From the NCBI RefSeq assembly GCF_937880195.1, contig NZ_CALFLA010000067.1, positions 1 through 33,751 of the forward strand: a stretch of 33,751 bases of DNA, in the 5' to 3' direction. The notes under the pieces are model-generated. The model did not search any database and was not told where the DNA came from. It worked only from the letters and a program-made list of their open reading frames with translations. Position 1 is the stretch's first letter. Each line of letters begins with the position of its first letter. This document shows, one piece after another, positions 17,238-23,862 of the stretch. This stretch comes from an uncultured Blautia sp. Its GTDB lineage: Bacteria; Bacillota; Clostridia; Lachnospirales; Lachnospiraceae. The translations under genes were made by a program, and so were the position numbers.

Positions 17238-17529
17238 TTCGTTTCCTCCAATCTATTCCGGGGTTTATCATCCTCTGCAATCTTAATCCTTCTTCTGTCA
17301 GTTCCCCGGTCTTTCTATTTTCCAATTTGTTGTGTGTAGCCAGGCTCACGCTAATCAGGTTCCAATCCTCCCAGGCCCACTGAGGATATTCATCCGCTGG
17401 ATAGATATGATGTACTGTATTTGCTTCTTCTGTCCTTCCATACATCCGCGATACTCTGCATTTATACCCATCCATGCGCAGAATTCTTTTTCTTTTCTTT
17501 TTCCATTTTGCACCGTAATAATCAAACAT
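17197..17529 (-). CDS. HNH endonuclease
   Basis: A 110-residue HNH protein. The ββα-metal core is visible: VHHIYPADEYPQWAWEDWNL (His40, His41), Asn58, and THNKLENR (His66, Asn67). HNH proteins beside the terminase stimulate cos cleavage in HK97 and several Firmicute phages, which is the likely job here. Start: a GTG at 17580 is possible, but ATG 17529 has GGAG at good spacing. Odd: only Cys24 of the usual zinc cysteines remains (its partner is Ser27, and the second pair is absent). Confidence 0.85.
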   Translation of the reverse strand: MFDYYGAKWKKKRKRILRMDGYKCRVSRMYGRTEEANTVHHIYPADEYPQWAWEDWNLISVSLATHNKLENRKTGELTEEGLRLQRMINPGIDWRKRNEQSGNHGSEDDM

Positions 17530-17563
17530 ATTTTCTCCATTTAGTAACAGAAAAGCACCCGGA

Positions 17564-17773
17564 TTATTCCGAGTGCTCACTGTTCACCTGATCGGTAAAC
17601 TCCTTCATCATGTTCATTAATTGTCCCGCCTGACTGACACCTGCTGCCTTGCAGGCTTCTGCATAAGCCTCTGCAATCTCCTGCTTTATTTTATAGCTTT
17701 TTGATATCCAGCCGGCTTTTTTCATATACTTCTCTGTTGCAATGGTCTGTCTGCTTGGTTTACCTATTGGCAT
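17564..17773 (-). CDS. small ribbon-helix-helix-like regulator
   Basis: A 69-residue basic protein. SKSYKIKQEIAEAYAEACKA followed by AGVSQAGQLMNMMKEFTDQV has the strand-helix-helix spacing of Arc/MetJ-type RHH DNA-binding proteins. It is the third gene of the late operon. It could act on the palindrome in the late promoter or bind DNA for packaging; neither is shown. RBS GGAGG precedes the ATG. Confidence 0.6.
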   Translation of the reverse strand: MPIGKPSRQTIATEKYMKKAGWISKSYKIKQEIAEAYAEACKAAGVSQAGQLMNMMKEFTDQVNSEHSE

Positions 17774-17858
17774 TCTGATTCCTCCTTTTTAGGATAAAAT
17801 AATATGCCAGCTTCACCAGGCCGATTGCTATAAAGAATATACCCAGTTTCCACAACAT
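17760..17858 (-). CDS. tiny single-pass membrane peptide
   Basis: A 32-residue ORF (MLWKLGIFFIAIGLVKLAYY, then FILKRRNQNANR). It is one hydrophobic helix followed by a basic tail, so the C-terminus should be cytoplasmic. It overlaps the RHH gene by 14 nt. The SD (AAAGG) is too close to the ATG to be convincing. Together with the next ORF it makes two tandem membrane mini-proteins at the head of the late operon. Confidence 0.35.
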   Translation of the reverse strand: MLWKLGIFFIAIGLVKLAYYFILKRRNQNANR

Positions 17859-17899
17859 ACCTTTACACAGATGAGCTATTGTGTTATATTTGTTTTAGA

Positions 17900-17919
17900 G
17901 GAAGGGCTTTCGCCCCTCC
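17900..17919 (-). other. GNRA hairpin in the late mRNA
   Basis: An 8-bp stem with a GAAA tetraloop. The one non-Watson-Crick position is G·U only on the minus-strand RNA (it would be A·C on the plus strand), so the structure belongs to the late transcript. No U-tract follows, so it is not a standard terminator. It may be an mRNA-stability element or a binding site. Confidence 0.5.
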
Positions 17920-17922
17920 CGG

Positions 17923-18054
17923 CTAATTTAATAGCCTGTCAAGAATCAGTAAGATGATTCCAATTGTTAAGTCCGTAAGCGCTCCGACCAGCCAAGTCTT
18001 GAAGTTGCTTTCGGGCTTTTCTTTTACCGGTCGTTTCCGGTTTCTGTTGCTCAT
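17923..18054 (-). CDS. tiny membrane protein, first gene of late operon
   Basis: A 43-residue ORF. The basic N-terminus (MSNRNRKRPVKEKPESNF) is followed by one hydrophobic segment (WLVGALTDLTIGIILLILDR). AAGGAGGTGA lies about 10 nt upstream. A competing ATG at 18061 opens a 40-residue soluble ORF in another frame. I prefer the membrane ORF, which looks like a real single-pass protein. Function unknown. Confidence 0.5.
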   Translation of the reverse strand: MSNRNRKRPVKEKPESNFKTWLVGALTDLTIGIILLILDRLLN

Positions 18055-18079
18055 CTGTCATTCACCTCCTTACAAGTAT

Positions 18080-18108
18080 ATAATATCATATGGTACACCA
18101 TATGTCAA
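18080..18108 (-). promoter_or_regulatory. late operon promoter
   Basis: Minus strand: TTGACA (18108-18103), 17-nt spacer, TATTAT (18085-18080), a near-consensus σ70/σA promoter. The start should lie near 18073. It sits just downstream of a terminator that ends the early operon and upstream of the first late gene. The spacer is a palindrome (see next entry). Confidence 0.8.
18087..18104. repeat. operator-like palindrome in the late promoter spacer
   Basis: CATATGGT-AC-ACCATATG (plus-strand reading) has 8-bp perfect arms and fills the interval between -35 and -10. This is a classic operator position. The binder is unknown; the ArpU-like protein, the RHH protein and the Xre repressors are candidates. 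Confidence 0.7.
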
Positions 18109-18144
18109 TAGTTTTTATGCTGTTATTCATAAAATATTCTTATC

Positions 18145-18193
18145 AAAAAAGACACCTGACTGCTGCCAGATGCCTTTACTTCAGGCAGCCAGG
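18145..18193 (-). terminator. terminator of the early operon
   Basis: Minus strand: CCTG-GCTGCC ... GGCAGC-(AGT)-CAGG stem (18193-18155) followed after a few bases by TTTTTT (18150-18145). It lies downstream of the ArpU-like gene and separates early from late transcription. Confidence 0.65.
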
Positions 18194-18220
18194 CTATGAA
18201 ACTGACTGCCGTGAGATGGA

Positions 18221-18248
18221 GGAATTAATGCCGTCAACCATTAATTCC
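18221..18248. repeat. 10-bp perfect inverted repeat
   Basis: GGAATTAATG (18221-18230) and CATTAATTCC (18239-18248) with an 8-nt loop, between the ArpU-like stop and the terminator. It is either an RNA hairpin at the 3' end of the early mRNA or a protein binding site. Confidence 0.55.
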
Positions 18249-18273
18249 AGTTTATACTATAGCAAATTTAAAC

Positions 18274-18297
18274 CGGACATATCGGACAAAACGGACA
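18274..18297. repeat. three CGGACA direct repeats, 9-nt period
   Basis: CGGACA at 18274, 18283 and 18292, at exact 9-nt steps, only a few bases after the ArpU-like stop codon. The regular period suggests a multi-site protein binding element. No known consensus is recognised. Confidence 0.55.
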
Positions 18298-18301
18298 AAC
18301 T

Positions 18302-18724
18302 TTATTTTTTTACCAAAAATCTTTCAAATTCCTTTCTGACACTCTCTTCCGTAGCATCCCGTCCCATCTTTTTTGCTACCTGCTGCCAATTCATTCCCTT
18401 AAAAATCTTGTACCGAATAATCCTCTGCATCCTCTGAGGAATCGTATTCATCCATTCTTCCACTTGAATTTTTATTTTCTCAGCATCTGCCTTTCTCTGA
18501 TCCAGCAGCTTCTCTTCCATCCGGAGCTGAGAATCCTCCCGGAAGGTAAAGGTTGTTCCCTGGATTTTGAAATGTTGTGGATTGTACGGAAAGTCTGGAT
18601 TGCTTCCTGAAACATTTGTCTGAACTATGGTTTTTTTCTTCTTTTTTAATTTTCGGATATCTTCTTCAACTTCTTCGATTAGCGCACATGCATCTATGTA
18701 CTGATCCAATATGTGCTTATCCAT
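18302..18724 (-). CDS. ArpU/RinA-like late transcription regulator
   Basis: A 140-residue protein. After an N-terminal coiled coil, the C-terminus (IPQRMQRIIRYKIFKGMNWQ, then QVAKKMGRDATEESVRKEFE) is a σ70 region-4-like helix-turn-helix, as in the ArpU, RinA and DUF1492-type proteins that turn on late phage genes. It is the last gene before the terminator and late promoter, the usual position. Start ATG 18724 is preceded by GGAGGAGAG; a longer frame to 18763 lacks an SD. Confidence 0.75.
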   Translation of the reverse strand: MDKHILDQYIDACALIEEVEEDIRKLKKKKKTIVQTNVSGSNPDFPYNPQHFKIQGTTFTFREDSQLRMEEKLLDQRKADAEKIKIQVEEWMNTIPQRMQRIIRYKIFKGMNWQQVAKKMGRDATEESVRKEFERFLVKK

Positions 18725-18905
18725 GTGGCTCTCTCCTCCATTCTTTTCCGGTTTTCTTGTCACGTAGGCCTGTGATTTCCAGCCCGTGAAGTCCGGCCAC
18801 GTTATTGATCACGGAATAAATGTTGTATATGTGTGTTGGCATCCGCCCACAGGCTCTTATGGCATCTCCGGCAGTCGGATCCGGATAGCCTTCTGCATTT
18901 TTCAT
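18717..18905 (-). CDS. conserved small phage protein
   Basis: A 62-residue protein starting MKNAEGYPDPTAGDAIRA. The 'GYPDPTAG.AI' opening is familiar from many clostridial prophages, always with unknown function. The first half is followed by THIYNIYSVINNVAGLHG. The ATG follows AAAGGAGG. It overlaps the ArpU-like gene by 8 nt and the upstream gene as ATGA, so it is part of the same tight operon. Confidence 0.65.
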   Translation of the reverse strand: MKNAEGYPDPTAGDAIRACGRMPTHIYNIYSVINNVAGLHGLEITGLRDKKTGKEWRREPHG

Positions 18906-19126
18906 GATTTCCGCCTCCTTTGCGTCCTGCGAGGTTCAAATATTCCTTTTCGCTTGCATTCCAGAGGACTGCATCCTCTTGAATGACCTACTCTTGTGAT
19001 GTACTCACAGGTAGCATGGTTTACTCCATCACCAGCCCATCTGGAATAATACTCGCATTTCATGCACTGCTGCTGTTTTAATCTATTGATTTCCTGCTCT
19101 GTCATTTCAGACCATTTTTTTGCCAT
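18902..19126 (-). CDS. small Cys-rich protein
   Basis: A 74-residue protein. The cysteines (QQCMKCEYYSR, ATCEYITRVGHSRGCSPLEC) form a CxxC...C...C...C pattern, with His beside the third, so a zinc site is plausible. The Arg-rich tail (RRTQRRRKS) could contact nucleic acid. RBS GAGG. Its stop overlaps the next gene as ATGA. Function unknown. Confidence 0.65.
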   Translation of the reverse strand: MAKKWSEMTEQEINRLKQQQCMKCEYYSRWAGDGVNHATCEYITRVGHSRGCSPLECKRKGIFEPRRTQRRRKS

Positions 19127-19490
19127 GCCTTACCTCCTCGTAAAACTCCACTGCTTCCTCGTGCCGTCCACAGGTTACTTTTTTGAGCTGGCCATCTTTT
19201 ATGTAGGTGACGGTGTTGCCGTTCAAAGAAGGAAGAGCAATTCTTTTTAACGTACATGGACGATCCTGGTAATGTATGATTCCTAAATGAGACAACTGGG
19301 TAAATATACATTTATTACAGTCCCCTGAATCCCCTTTTATCTTGCAGCAATAATCCACTTGGGTATTATTTGCATATATCGCCAACTCCGGCGTAACATC
19401 CGGCTTTGGTGGCGTCACTTCGTCAACTTCCTGGCATTTCTGGCAATCGTCTCCTGCTGCCCCGAAGCAGCCATTGCAGTCTTTGTTCAT
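19107..19490 (-). CDS. Cys-rich protein of unknown function
   Basis: A 127-residue protein. Cys pairs occur at the N-terminus (DCNGCFGAAGDDCQKC) and again in the middle (YCCKIKGDSGDCNKCIF). The C-terminal ~50 residues (LPSLNGNTVTYIKDGQLKKV onward) look like a separate β domain. Strong GGAGG before the ATG; coupled to the upstream gene by ATGA (19487-19490) and overlapping the next by 20 nt. Possibly two zinc clusters; no family recognised. Confidence 0.6.
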   Translation of the reverse strand: MNKDCNGCFGAAGDDCQKCQEVDEVTPPKPDVTPELAIYANNTQVDYCCKIKGDSGDCNKCIFTQLSHLGIIHYQDRPCTLKRIALPSLNGNTVTYIKDGQLKKVTCGRHEEAVEFYEEVRHGKKMV

Positions 19491-19660
19491 GGTTTATCCT
19501 CCACTTTGTTATGATATTTCTCACAATATCCCTCTTTATAAGCAGCACACGTTTCTTTGATGCACTCACGTAATATTGGTCTTGTAAAATCACCATGTCC
19601 TACGAACGCCGCTTTTACTTCCTCATAACCTGTTAAATCAGGGCAATATTTAATATCCAT
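19487..19660 (-). CDS. small Cys-containing protein
   Basis: A 57-residue protein (MDIKYCPDLTGYEEVKAAFV start), with four Cys near the C-terminus (ECIKETCAAYKEGYC). ATG 19660 is chosen over the longer open frame to 19738 because AGGAGAG lies just upstream and the longer form would run through the 49-residue gene before it. Confidence 0.55.
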   Translation of the reverse strand: MDIKYCPDLTGYEEVKAAFVGHGDFTRPILRECIKETCAAYKEGYCEKYHNKVEDKP

Positions 19661-19661
19661 C

Positions 19662-19811
19662 TCAATCTCTCCTATCAAACTTCTCCAGCATCCTCTGCCG
19701 CCAGTCCTCTCTGTGCTGATCGCAGGTATTGTCCTCATGGATCAGGATACCTTTGCGGTCACAGAGACCGTTGTCGTTGTCTATACAGGTTGTACAGGTT
19801 TTATTGGTCAT
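19662..19811 (-). CDS. 49-residue Cys-rich protein
   Basis: A short ORF (MTNKTCTTCIDNDNGLCDRK, then GILIHEDNTCDQHRED). Four Cys in CxxC...C...C order with a His next to the last suggest a small zinc-binding fold. GGAGG precedes its ATG by 7 nt, and its stop is 1 nt before the next ATG. It is easily missed because a longer frame overlaps it. It overlaps the lipoprotein gene by 4 nt. Confidence 0.6.
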   Translation of the reverse strand: MTNKTCTTCIDNDNGLCDRKGILIHEDNTCDQHREDWRQRMLEKFDRRD

Positions 19812-20089
19812 CGTTTTTCCTCCTCATCCAAACATTCAACAACAGTAACAGAGCCCTCAATCACTCCCCATTCACTACTCTGTTTAAACACATGTGTTTC
19901 CGGAACTTCTTCCTCTCTCATTGGTCTTGTCAGATACCACAAGCTATCCTCTTTCCATGTGATTTCTTCGAGTTTTAAACCAGGCTCTAATTCAAGAGTA
20001 ATATCTCCACCAAAGTTTCTAGCAACGCTCTGGCATCCTGTCATACAAAGGATTGCTGATATTAGCAAAATACCTATGATTTTCTTCAT
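19808..20089 (-). CDS. phage lipoprotein
   Basis: A 93-residue predicted lipoprotein. The signal sequence MKKIIGILLISAILCMTGC has a lipobox (M-T-G-C19), so the mature protein is lipid-anchored outside the membrane. The exposed domain is small (NFGGDITLELEPGLKLEEIT, LWYLTRPMREEEVPETHVF). Surface lipoproteins made early by phages are often superinfection-exclusion factors; that role is inference. SD GGAGAG. It sits among cytoplasmic Cys-rich genes. Confidence 0.65.
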   Translation of the reverse strand: MKKIIGILLISAILCMTGCQSVARNFGGDITLELEPGLKLEEITWKEDSLWYLTRPMREEEVPETHVFKQSSEWGVIEGSVTVVECLDEEEKR

Positions 20090-20101
20090 TTTTCTACTCT
20101 C

Positions 20102-20356
20102 CTATATTTCTTCCAGTTCCTTTTCTTTTTCTTCCACGTATTTTTTTACTGTTTCTAATACTCTCTCTTTCAATTCTTTTGGCATGACAATTTCTTCATC
20201 TTTCGCCCATCCGAACTTAACTCCAAGCTTCAAAATTCTTGAAGCGGAAATAAGTTTTCCCATCATTCCATGTTCCCCACACCAAAACAAAAAACTTTTA
20301 ATTGGTTTTAACTCTTCTGTTTTCTTTTTGTATTCCTGATACTTCTCATCAGTCAT
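20102..20356 (-). CDS. small helical protein of unknown function
   Basis: An 84-residue protein (MTDEKYQEYKKKTEELKPIK start), with strongly charged helices at both ends and a short hydrophobic middle. ATG 20356 is chosen because AAAGGAGAG precedes it; a frame open to 20464 has no SD. It overlaps the upstream gene by 8 nt. Not recognised. Confidence 0.6.
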   Translation of the reverse strand: MTDEKYQEYKKKTEELKPIKSFLFWCGEHGMMGKLISASRILKLGVKFGWAKDEEIVMPKELKERVLETVKKYVEEKEKELEEI

Positions 20357-20567
20357 TCTTTGCTCTCCTTTCCAGCTCTTCCCGTACTTCCGGCACATCG
20401 CAAAGACCGAAGCCGTCCAGGATATCAATGTTGTTCGAGCAGCTGTTACAGTCCATTCCGTCACAATTTACTTTTTCTGCCATTTCCTGGCAGCGTTTAA
20501 AATCTTTTACCATCTGGTCTGTGATCTCTACCGTAAGAGTAACGTTATCTGCGTATTTAATCTCCAT
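20349..20567 (-). CDS. Cys-containing small protein
   Basis: A 72-residue protein. MEIKYADNVTLTVEITDQMV at the N-terminus is β-like, then CQEMAEKVNCDGMDCNSC carries four Cys (CQ...C...C..C) that could bind a metal. The ATG overlaps the preceding tiny ORF's stop (TGATG). It is part of the same small-gene cluster. Function unknown. Confidence 0.6.
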   Translation of the reverse strand: MEIKYADNVTLTVEITDQMVKDFKRCQEMAEKVNCDGMDCNSCSNNIDILDGFGLCDVPEVREELERRAKND

Positions 20568-20668
20568 CAGTTCTCTCCTTTCTTACCCTGGGGAATATTT
20601 CCCTTTAGAGGCATACATGCGTATCCGCCGGTTTCTTTCTGGCTTCTAGGCCATATCTTTATGTTCAT
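20567..20668 (-). CDS. 33-residue ORF coupled to its neighbours
   Basis: MNIKIWPRSQKETGGYACMP, then LKGNIPQGKKGEN. GGAGG lies 8 nt before the ATG; the ATG overlaps the HNH-like gene's stop region (ATGA) and its own TGA overlaps the next ATG. That tight fit at both ends argues for a real translated peptide, possibly a coupling leader. It has no recognisable domain. Confidence 0.5.
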   Translation of the reverse strand: MNIKIWPRSQKETGGYACMPLKGNIPQGKKGEN

Positions 20669-21024
20669 AGGTAATTCCTCCCAAAAATATTCATAAACTC
20701 TTCTCTGGTATGGGTTTGTTCAAACTCCTGCTGCCCGATCTGATGCAGGATGTTTTGTGTCTCCTGGCATCTGTGGACTGCTGCCGGTCCAGTCATATGA
20801 TGTTCCGGGCAGAGATAAACTTTTAAACCCTCCTCTTCTGAGTGGATCCGGTTTGGTCCTCCAAAGATGTGATGCTCGTGGAGGGTTCTGTGTTTATGAT
20901 GATCTCCGTTCAGCAAGATACAGAGATAACAGGTGTGATTCTTATCTTGCAAGATACTTGGTTTATGGTGTTTTCTCTTCTTTTTCGTCTGTGTCTTAGG
21001 AAATAATAGTCCTGTCTGGTCCAT
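20665..21024 (-). CDS. HNH-like zinc protein of phage recombination type
   Basis: A 119-residue protein. CYLCILLNGDHHKHRTLHEH and HIFGGPNRIHSEEEGLKVYL, then CPEHHMTGPAAVH, give a CxxC...HEHH...C..HH pattern seen in a common phage HNH-fold family of unknown role, present near replication genes. It may process recombination or replication intermediates (inference). The N-terminus is basic (KTQTKKKRKHHK). ATG 21024. It overlaps the 33-residue ORF by 4 nt. Confidence 0.65.
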   Translation of the reverse strand: MDQTGLLFPKTQTKKKRKHHKPSILQDKNHTCYLCILLNGDHHKHRTLHEHHIFGGPNRIHSEEEGLKVYLCPEHHMTGPAAVHRCQETQNILHQIGQQEFEQTHTREEFMNIFGRNYL

Positions 21025-21081
21025 AGTCTCCTTTCCGGGGCGGAAGACCGCCCCTTGGTATTTGTGTGATATATATGGATT

Positions 21082-21402
21082 TTAGTTGCACCCTTTTCTT
21101 TTCCCTCTGCTGCATCCGTCATTCGGATTGATACTTTCATCAAGCCCATTGTTTAGCCGGCAGTAAGCAAATTCATTTCCCTGGCAGTCATCGTCTTCGC
21201 GATAATATTCGCATTCGCCGCAGAGTACAATTTGGGAATACCGGTTGTTTTCATTCAGGATCGCACAAAGGTGATCTCCTGCAGGGCATCCCGCACAGAT
21301 CTCTTCCGCTTTCTCCTGGGATACTCCCTCTATTTTTTTGCAGTTATCGCAAGCCGTACTCATTAACTCATCCAAAAGCTCTACCAGTTTCTCTTCCTGC
21401 AT
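21082..21402 (-). CDS. Cys-rich protein
   Basis: A 106-residue protein. Two clusters: ACDNCKKIEGVSQEKAEEIC..C and LCGECEYYREDDDCQGNEFA..C, ending GCSRGKRKGCN. These resemble the small Cys-rich proteins further left and may share an ancestor (the CxxCEYYR motif recurs). ATG 21402 has GAGGAG at 6-nt spacing; upstream starts at 21420 and 21432 are weaker. Confidence 0.6.
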   Translation of the reverse strand: MQEEKLVELLDELMSTACDNCKKIEGVSQEKAEEICAGCPAGDHLCAILNENNRYSQIVLCGECEYYREDDDCQGNEFAYCRLNNGLDESINPNDGCSRGKRKGCN

Positions 21403-21436
21403 TTCTTTCTCCTCTCTCATGACATAAATCACCTAT

Positions 21437-21910
21437 TTATTTGACTGTCTGATACATTTTCTTTTTTTCATTCCAGTTCATGGCCACCGGGGTGCCGCAG
21501 TTGATGCAGCTGATCTCCAGCATCGGTTCTGTGCCGTTTGTTTTGTACCGGAAATGACGGCCACATTCACAATCCATGTTTGCATCTACAAGATTCTCCA
21601 ATTTGATACTGTGGCCGCATTTTCTGCATATTCTTTCTGTAATTGGTTTTTTAGTACAAAATGAAGCGGATTCTCCGCATTTCGGACAAACAATATGTAA
21701 AAAGCCTTGGTATCCCGCTTCCGTTTCTCCCTCCTGTTCTTCTGGAAGAATTTCAGCCTCCTGCTCGCAAAACGGTTCCGTATTTTTTATGTTTTCTTCC
21801 CCCCTGGCAGGGTTCCTGAGGATATCCACCACTTTCCAAAATGCTTCTTGGCTCTCTTTTTCCGGTAGTTTTACGGTAAATGTCTCTTTTTCTGTTCTTA
21901 CTGTGATCAT
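21437..21910 (-). CDS. zinc-ribbon protein
   Basis: A 157-residue protein. The C-terminal half has repeated zinc-ribbon knuckles: VCPKCGESASFCTKKPITER, ICRKCGHSIKLENL, MDCECGRHF and ISCINCGTPVAMNW. The N-terminal 70 residues are an acidic domain. It is a likely nucleic-acid or protein-binding adaptor. It shares a 4-nt overlap with the large 598-residue gene, so the two are probably produced together. Confidence 0.65.
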   Translation of the reverse strand: MITVRTEKETFTVKLPEKESQEAFWKVVDILRNPARGEENIKNTEPFCEQEAEILPEEQEGETEAGYQGFLHIVCPKCGESASFCTKKPITERICRKCGHSIKLENLVDANMDCECGRHFRYKTNGTEPMLEISCINCGTPVAMNWNEKKKMYQTVK

Positions 21911-23703
21911 CTCTGTACCTCCTTTAAAAATTCCACTAAGCTCGTTATGCTGTCTGTTTCATTCCTGAATTTTTCGTCATAAGTTTCATCTAATGATGCG
22001 TATTTTTTCTTGTTTTTCTTCAGGAAATGGAAAAAGTGTTCGTCCCTTGGTTCCTGATTCCAATATCCCTCTCTCTTGGGGTATTCCGCTGCTACAAGTC
22101 TGCTGCCATCTTTAAAATCATACTTGTAATAATTAACATCAATTCTTTCATCTCTGTACCACAGTCCCCAGTCCTGATAGTTTTCAAGCCATTCTTTCCG
22201 CTCCTCGTTATTTTTCAGACGCGGAAGCTCTGGCTGGGTTATTTCCTCTTCTGTTTCCAGGATATCTTTGACCAGATTCTGGATAATCCTGAGACCGGCT
22301 ACTTTCAACTGCTGCCGGAGAATTGTTCTTTCCGGAAGACCGCCGCATTCCAGGTAATCTCTCAGTGTCTTTTCTTCCTCTTCCAGGTATTCCCGGATGA
22401 ATAACTCAGACGGTATCGGGATATCGGCTAGATCCCCCGGCCAGACATCTGTGTTTATCTGGATGCTTAGGTTATCCAGGGAAAGGTTTTCTGTTTTTAT
22501 ATCCTTTGCATCAATGGCCTCTACAGGTATCACTTCTGTTTGCGCCGGCGCAATTACTGTCTCGCAAGTTTCTTCTGGTGTTTCTGTATCTACTGATTTC
22601 GGCTTCTCAATCCACCCACAACGGCTATTGCAATCATCGTTACACTTTGCACAGCAATCCACTGGTTCCGTACAATAGTAAGCAGCTCCGCAGCGTCCTG
22701 ATCCGCTCTGTCCGGTTATGCATCGGTCTTTTGGGATTATCTCTATGTTTTTCTGCTCCTTTGCTTCCTGACGATCCAGAAGTTTCTTCTTTTCGCAGGA
22801 TCCGCAGTCTTCTGAAATACAGTCCTCTTCCGGAAGATAAATGCAGTGCTCAAATTTCCGGCCATGGAGTTTCCCTGGAAGATATTCCGGATGATTCATG
22901 ATGTTGTCCTGGCCGGGGATTTGTTCCTCGAAATCTCCGGCCGGATCTGGGTTAAAATAATTCTCCCATGTATCTTTCCCAGCTGCAGAACCATCAAAGA
23001 TCGATCCCATAGTCTGGAAAAATTCTGTCCAGGTGATATCATGCAGTTCTCCGTCAAAGCTCTTGATAAAGACCTGATCCGGATACAGCATTATAAATAC
23101 CCGGTCGTTCTGGAATTTCCGTTTCTTCTCGTGGTATAGGAATCTGGCCATAAGTTTTACAGTTTCCTCCGGATACGGGCCAATACCATATTGTTCGTAG
23201 ATTCCGTTCAGATCCTTTTTCCTGGAGAAAAAGAAGTCTTTCACCGCCTCCCGGATGATATCGTCCGGTTCCTGCTGCCAGTTCAGAAGGTTGTTCGGGT
23301 TGTGTTCAGATTGCTTATTGAATTTCTTCAGGTCACGGATATCCTCACGCTTTGTTTCCGGCCGAATCATGGCATAATCTTCCTCCGGAAGCTGCAGCAT
23401 CTCCGTAAGCTGGGAAAAATTAAAATCTCTGTATTCTTCCCGGAGTTCTGGAGTGTCTCCCTGAATGGAATATTTTTCGTACACATGGATGAACCGGCTT
23501 ACTCCGTCCGGTGTCATGCCAAAGGTTTCCCGGGCATACTCCGTGATCGAACTGTAGCCTTTTAATTTATAGGCTCCTGACCGGTCAATCCTGGACAGAT
23601 GCCAGCCAGTCCGGACAAAATTCTTGACGATCCCACCCAGATTCTCCCGGATCCCCTGCTCTTCCTGTTCCAGTTCCGGGAGTGTTAATCGTAATTGTTC
23701 CAT
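21907..23703 (-). CDS. large early protein of unknown function
   Basis: A 598-residue protein, not recognised as a named family. Residues about 20-115 (SGAYKLKGYSSITEYARETF, then GMTPDGVSRFIHVYEKYSIQ) look like a helix-turn-helix DNA-binding domain of the kind found in plasmid or phage replication and partition proteins. The middle has two Cys clusters (EEDCISEDCGSCEKKK; DRCITGQ...CGAAYYC...CCAKCNDDC). The C-terminus ends in a Trp/Tyr-rich β domain. ATG 23703 follows AAGGAGAG. It lies directly downstream of rep and the RNase H-like gene, so a role in DNA replication is inferred. Confidence 0.6.
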   Translation of the reverse strand: MEQLRLTLPELEQEEQGIRENLGGIVKNFVRTGWHLSRIDRSGAYKLKGYSSITEYARETFGMTPDGVSRFIHVYEKYSIQGDTPELREEYRDFNFSQLTEMLQLPEEDYAMIRPETKREDIRDLKKFNKQSEHNPNNLLNWQQEPDDIIREAVKDFFFSRKKDLNGIYEQYGIGPYPEETVKLMARFLYHEKKRKFQNDRVFIMLYPDQVFIKSFDGELHDITWTEFFQTMGSIFDGSAAGKDTWENYFNPDPAGDFEEQIPGQDNIMNHPEYLPGKLHGRKFEHCIYLPEEDCISEDCGSCEKKKLLDRQEAKEQKNIEIIPKDRCITGQSGSGRCGAAYYCTEPVDCCAKCNDDCNSRCGWIEKPKSVDTETPEETCETVIAPAQTEVIPVEAIDAKDIKTENLSLDNLSIQINTDVWPGDLADIPIPSELFIREYLEEEEKTLRDYLECGGLPERTILRQQLKVAGLRIIQNLVKDILETEEEITQPELPRLKNNEERKEWLENYQDWGLWYRDERIDVNYYKYDFKDGSRLVAAEYPKREGYWNQEPRDEHFFHFLKKNKKKYASLDETYDEKFRNETDSITSLVEFLKEVQR

Positions 23704-23719
23704 AATCTCTCCTTTCACG

Positions 23720-23853
23720 GACACGTTTTTTCTTGGGCTTTATGCGTGTTTGAGGGCTGTTTTTTGATTCCTGCGGACATTTTTGTAAATCTGTCTTTCA
23801 AAATCCGGTTTCCACAGCCTGAAACCCTTGAAATCTACCAGTAAAAACGTGTC
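23720..23853. repeat. 11-bp inverted repeat flanking the spacer
   Basis: GACACGTTTTT (23720-23730) and AAAAACGTGTC (23843-23853) are perfect reverse complements 112 bp apart. The left copy is just upstream of the ribosome site of the 598-residue gene. The spacing suits looped protein binding. The gap between the RNase H-like gene and the 598-residue gene otherwise shows no ORF with a convincing ribosome site. Confidence 0.45.
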
Positions 23854-23862
23854 TTTTGGTTT

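Noticed and set aside
17530..17580. GTG start for the HNH protein
   Set aside because: It overlaps the RHH gene and lacks a Shine-Dalgarno; ATG 17529 has GGAG.
17939..18061. 40-residue ORF starting at 18061 in another frame
   Set aside because: It uses the same ribosome site as the 43-residue membrane ORF but at poor spacing and with no recognisable character; kept only as an alternative.
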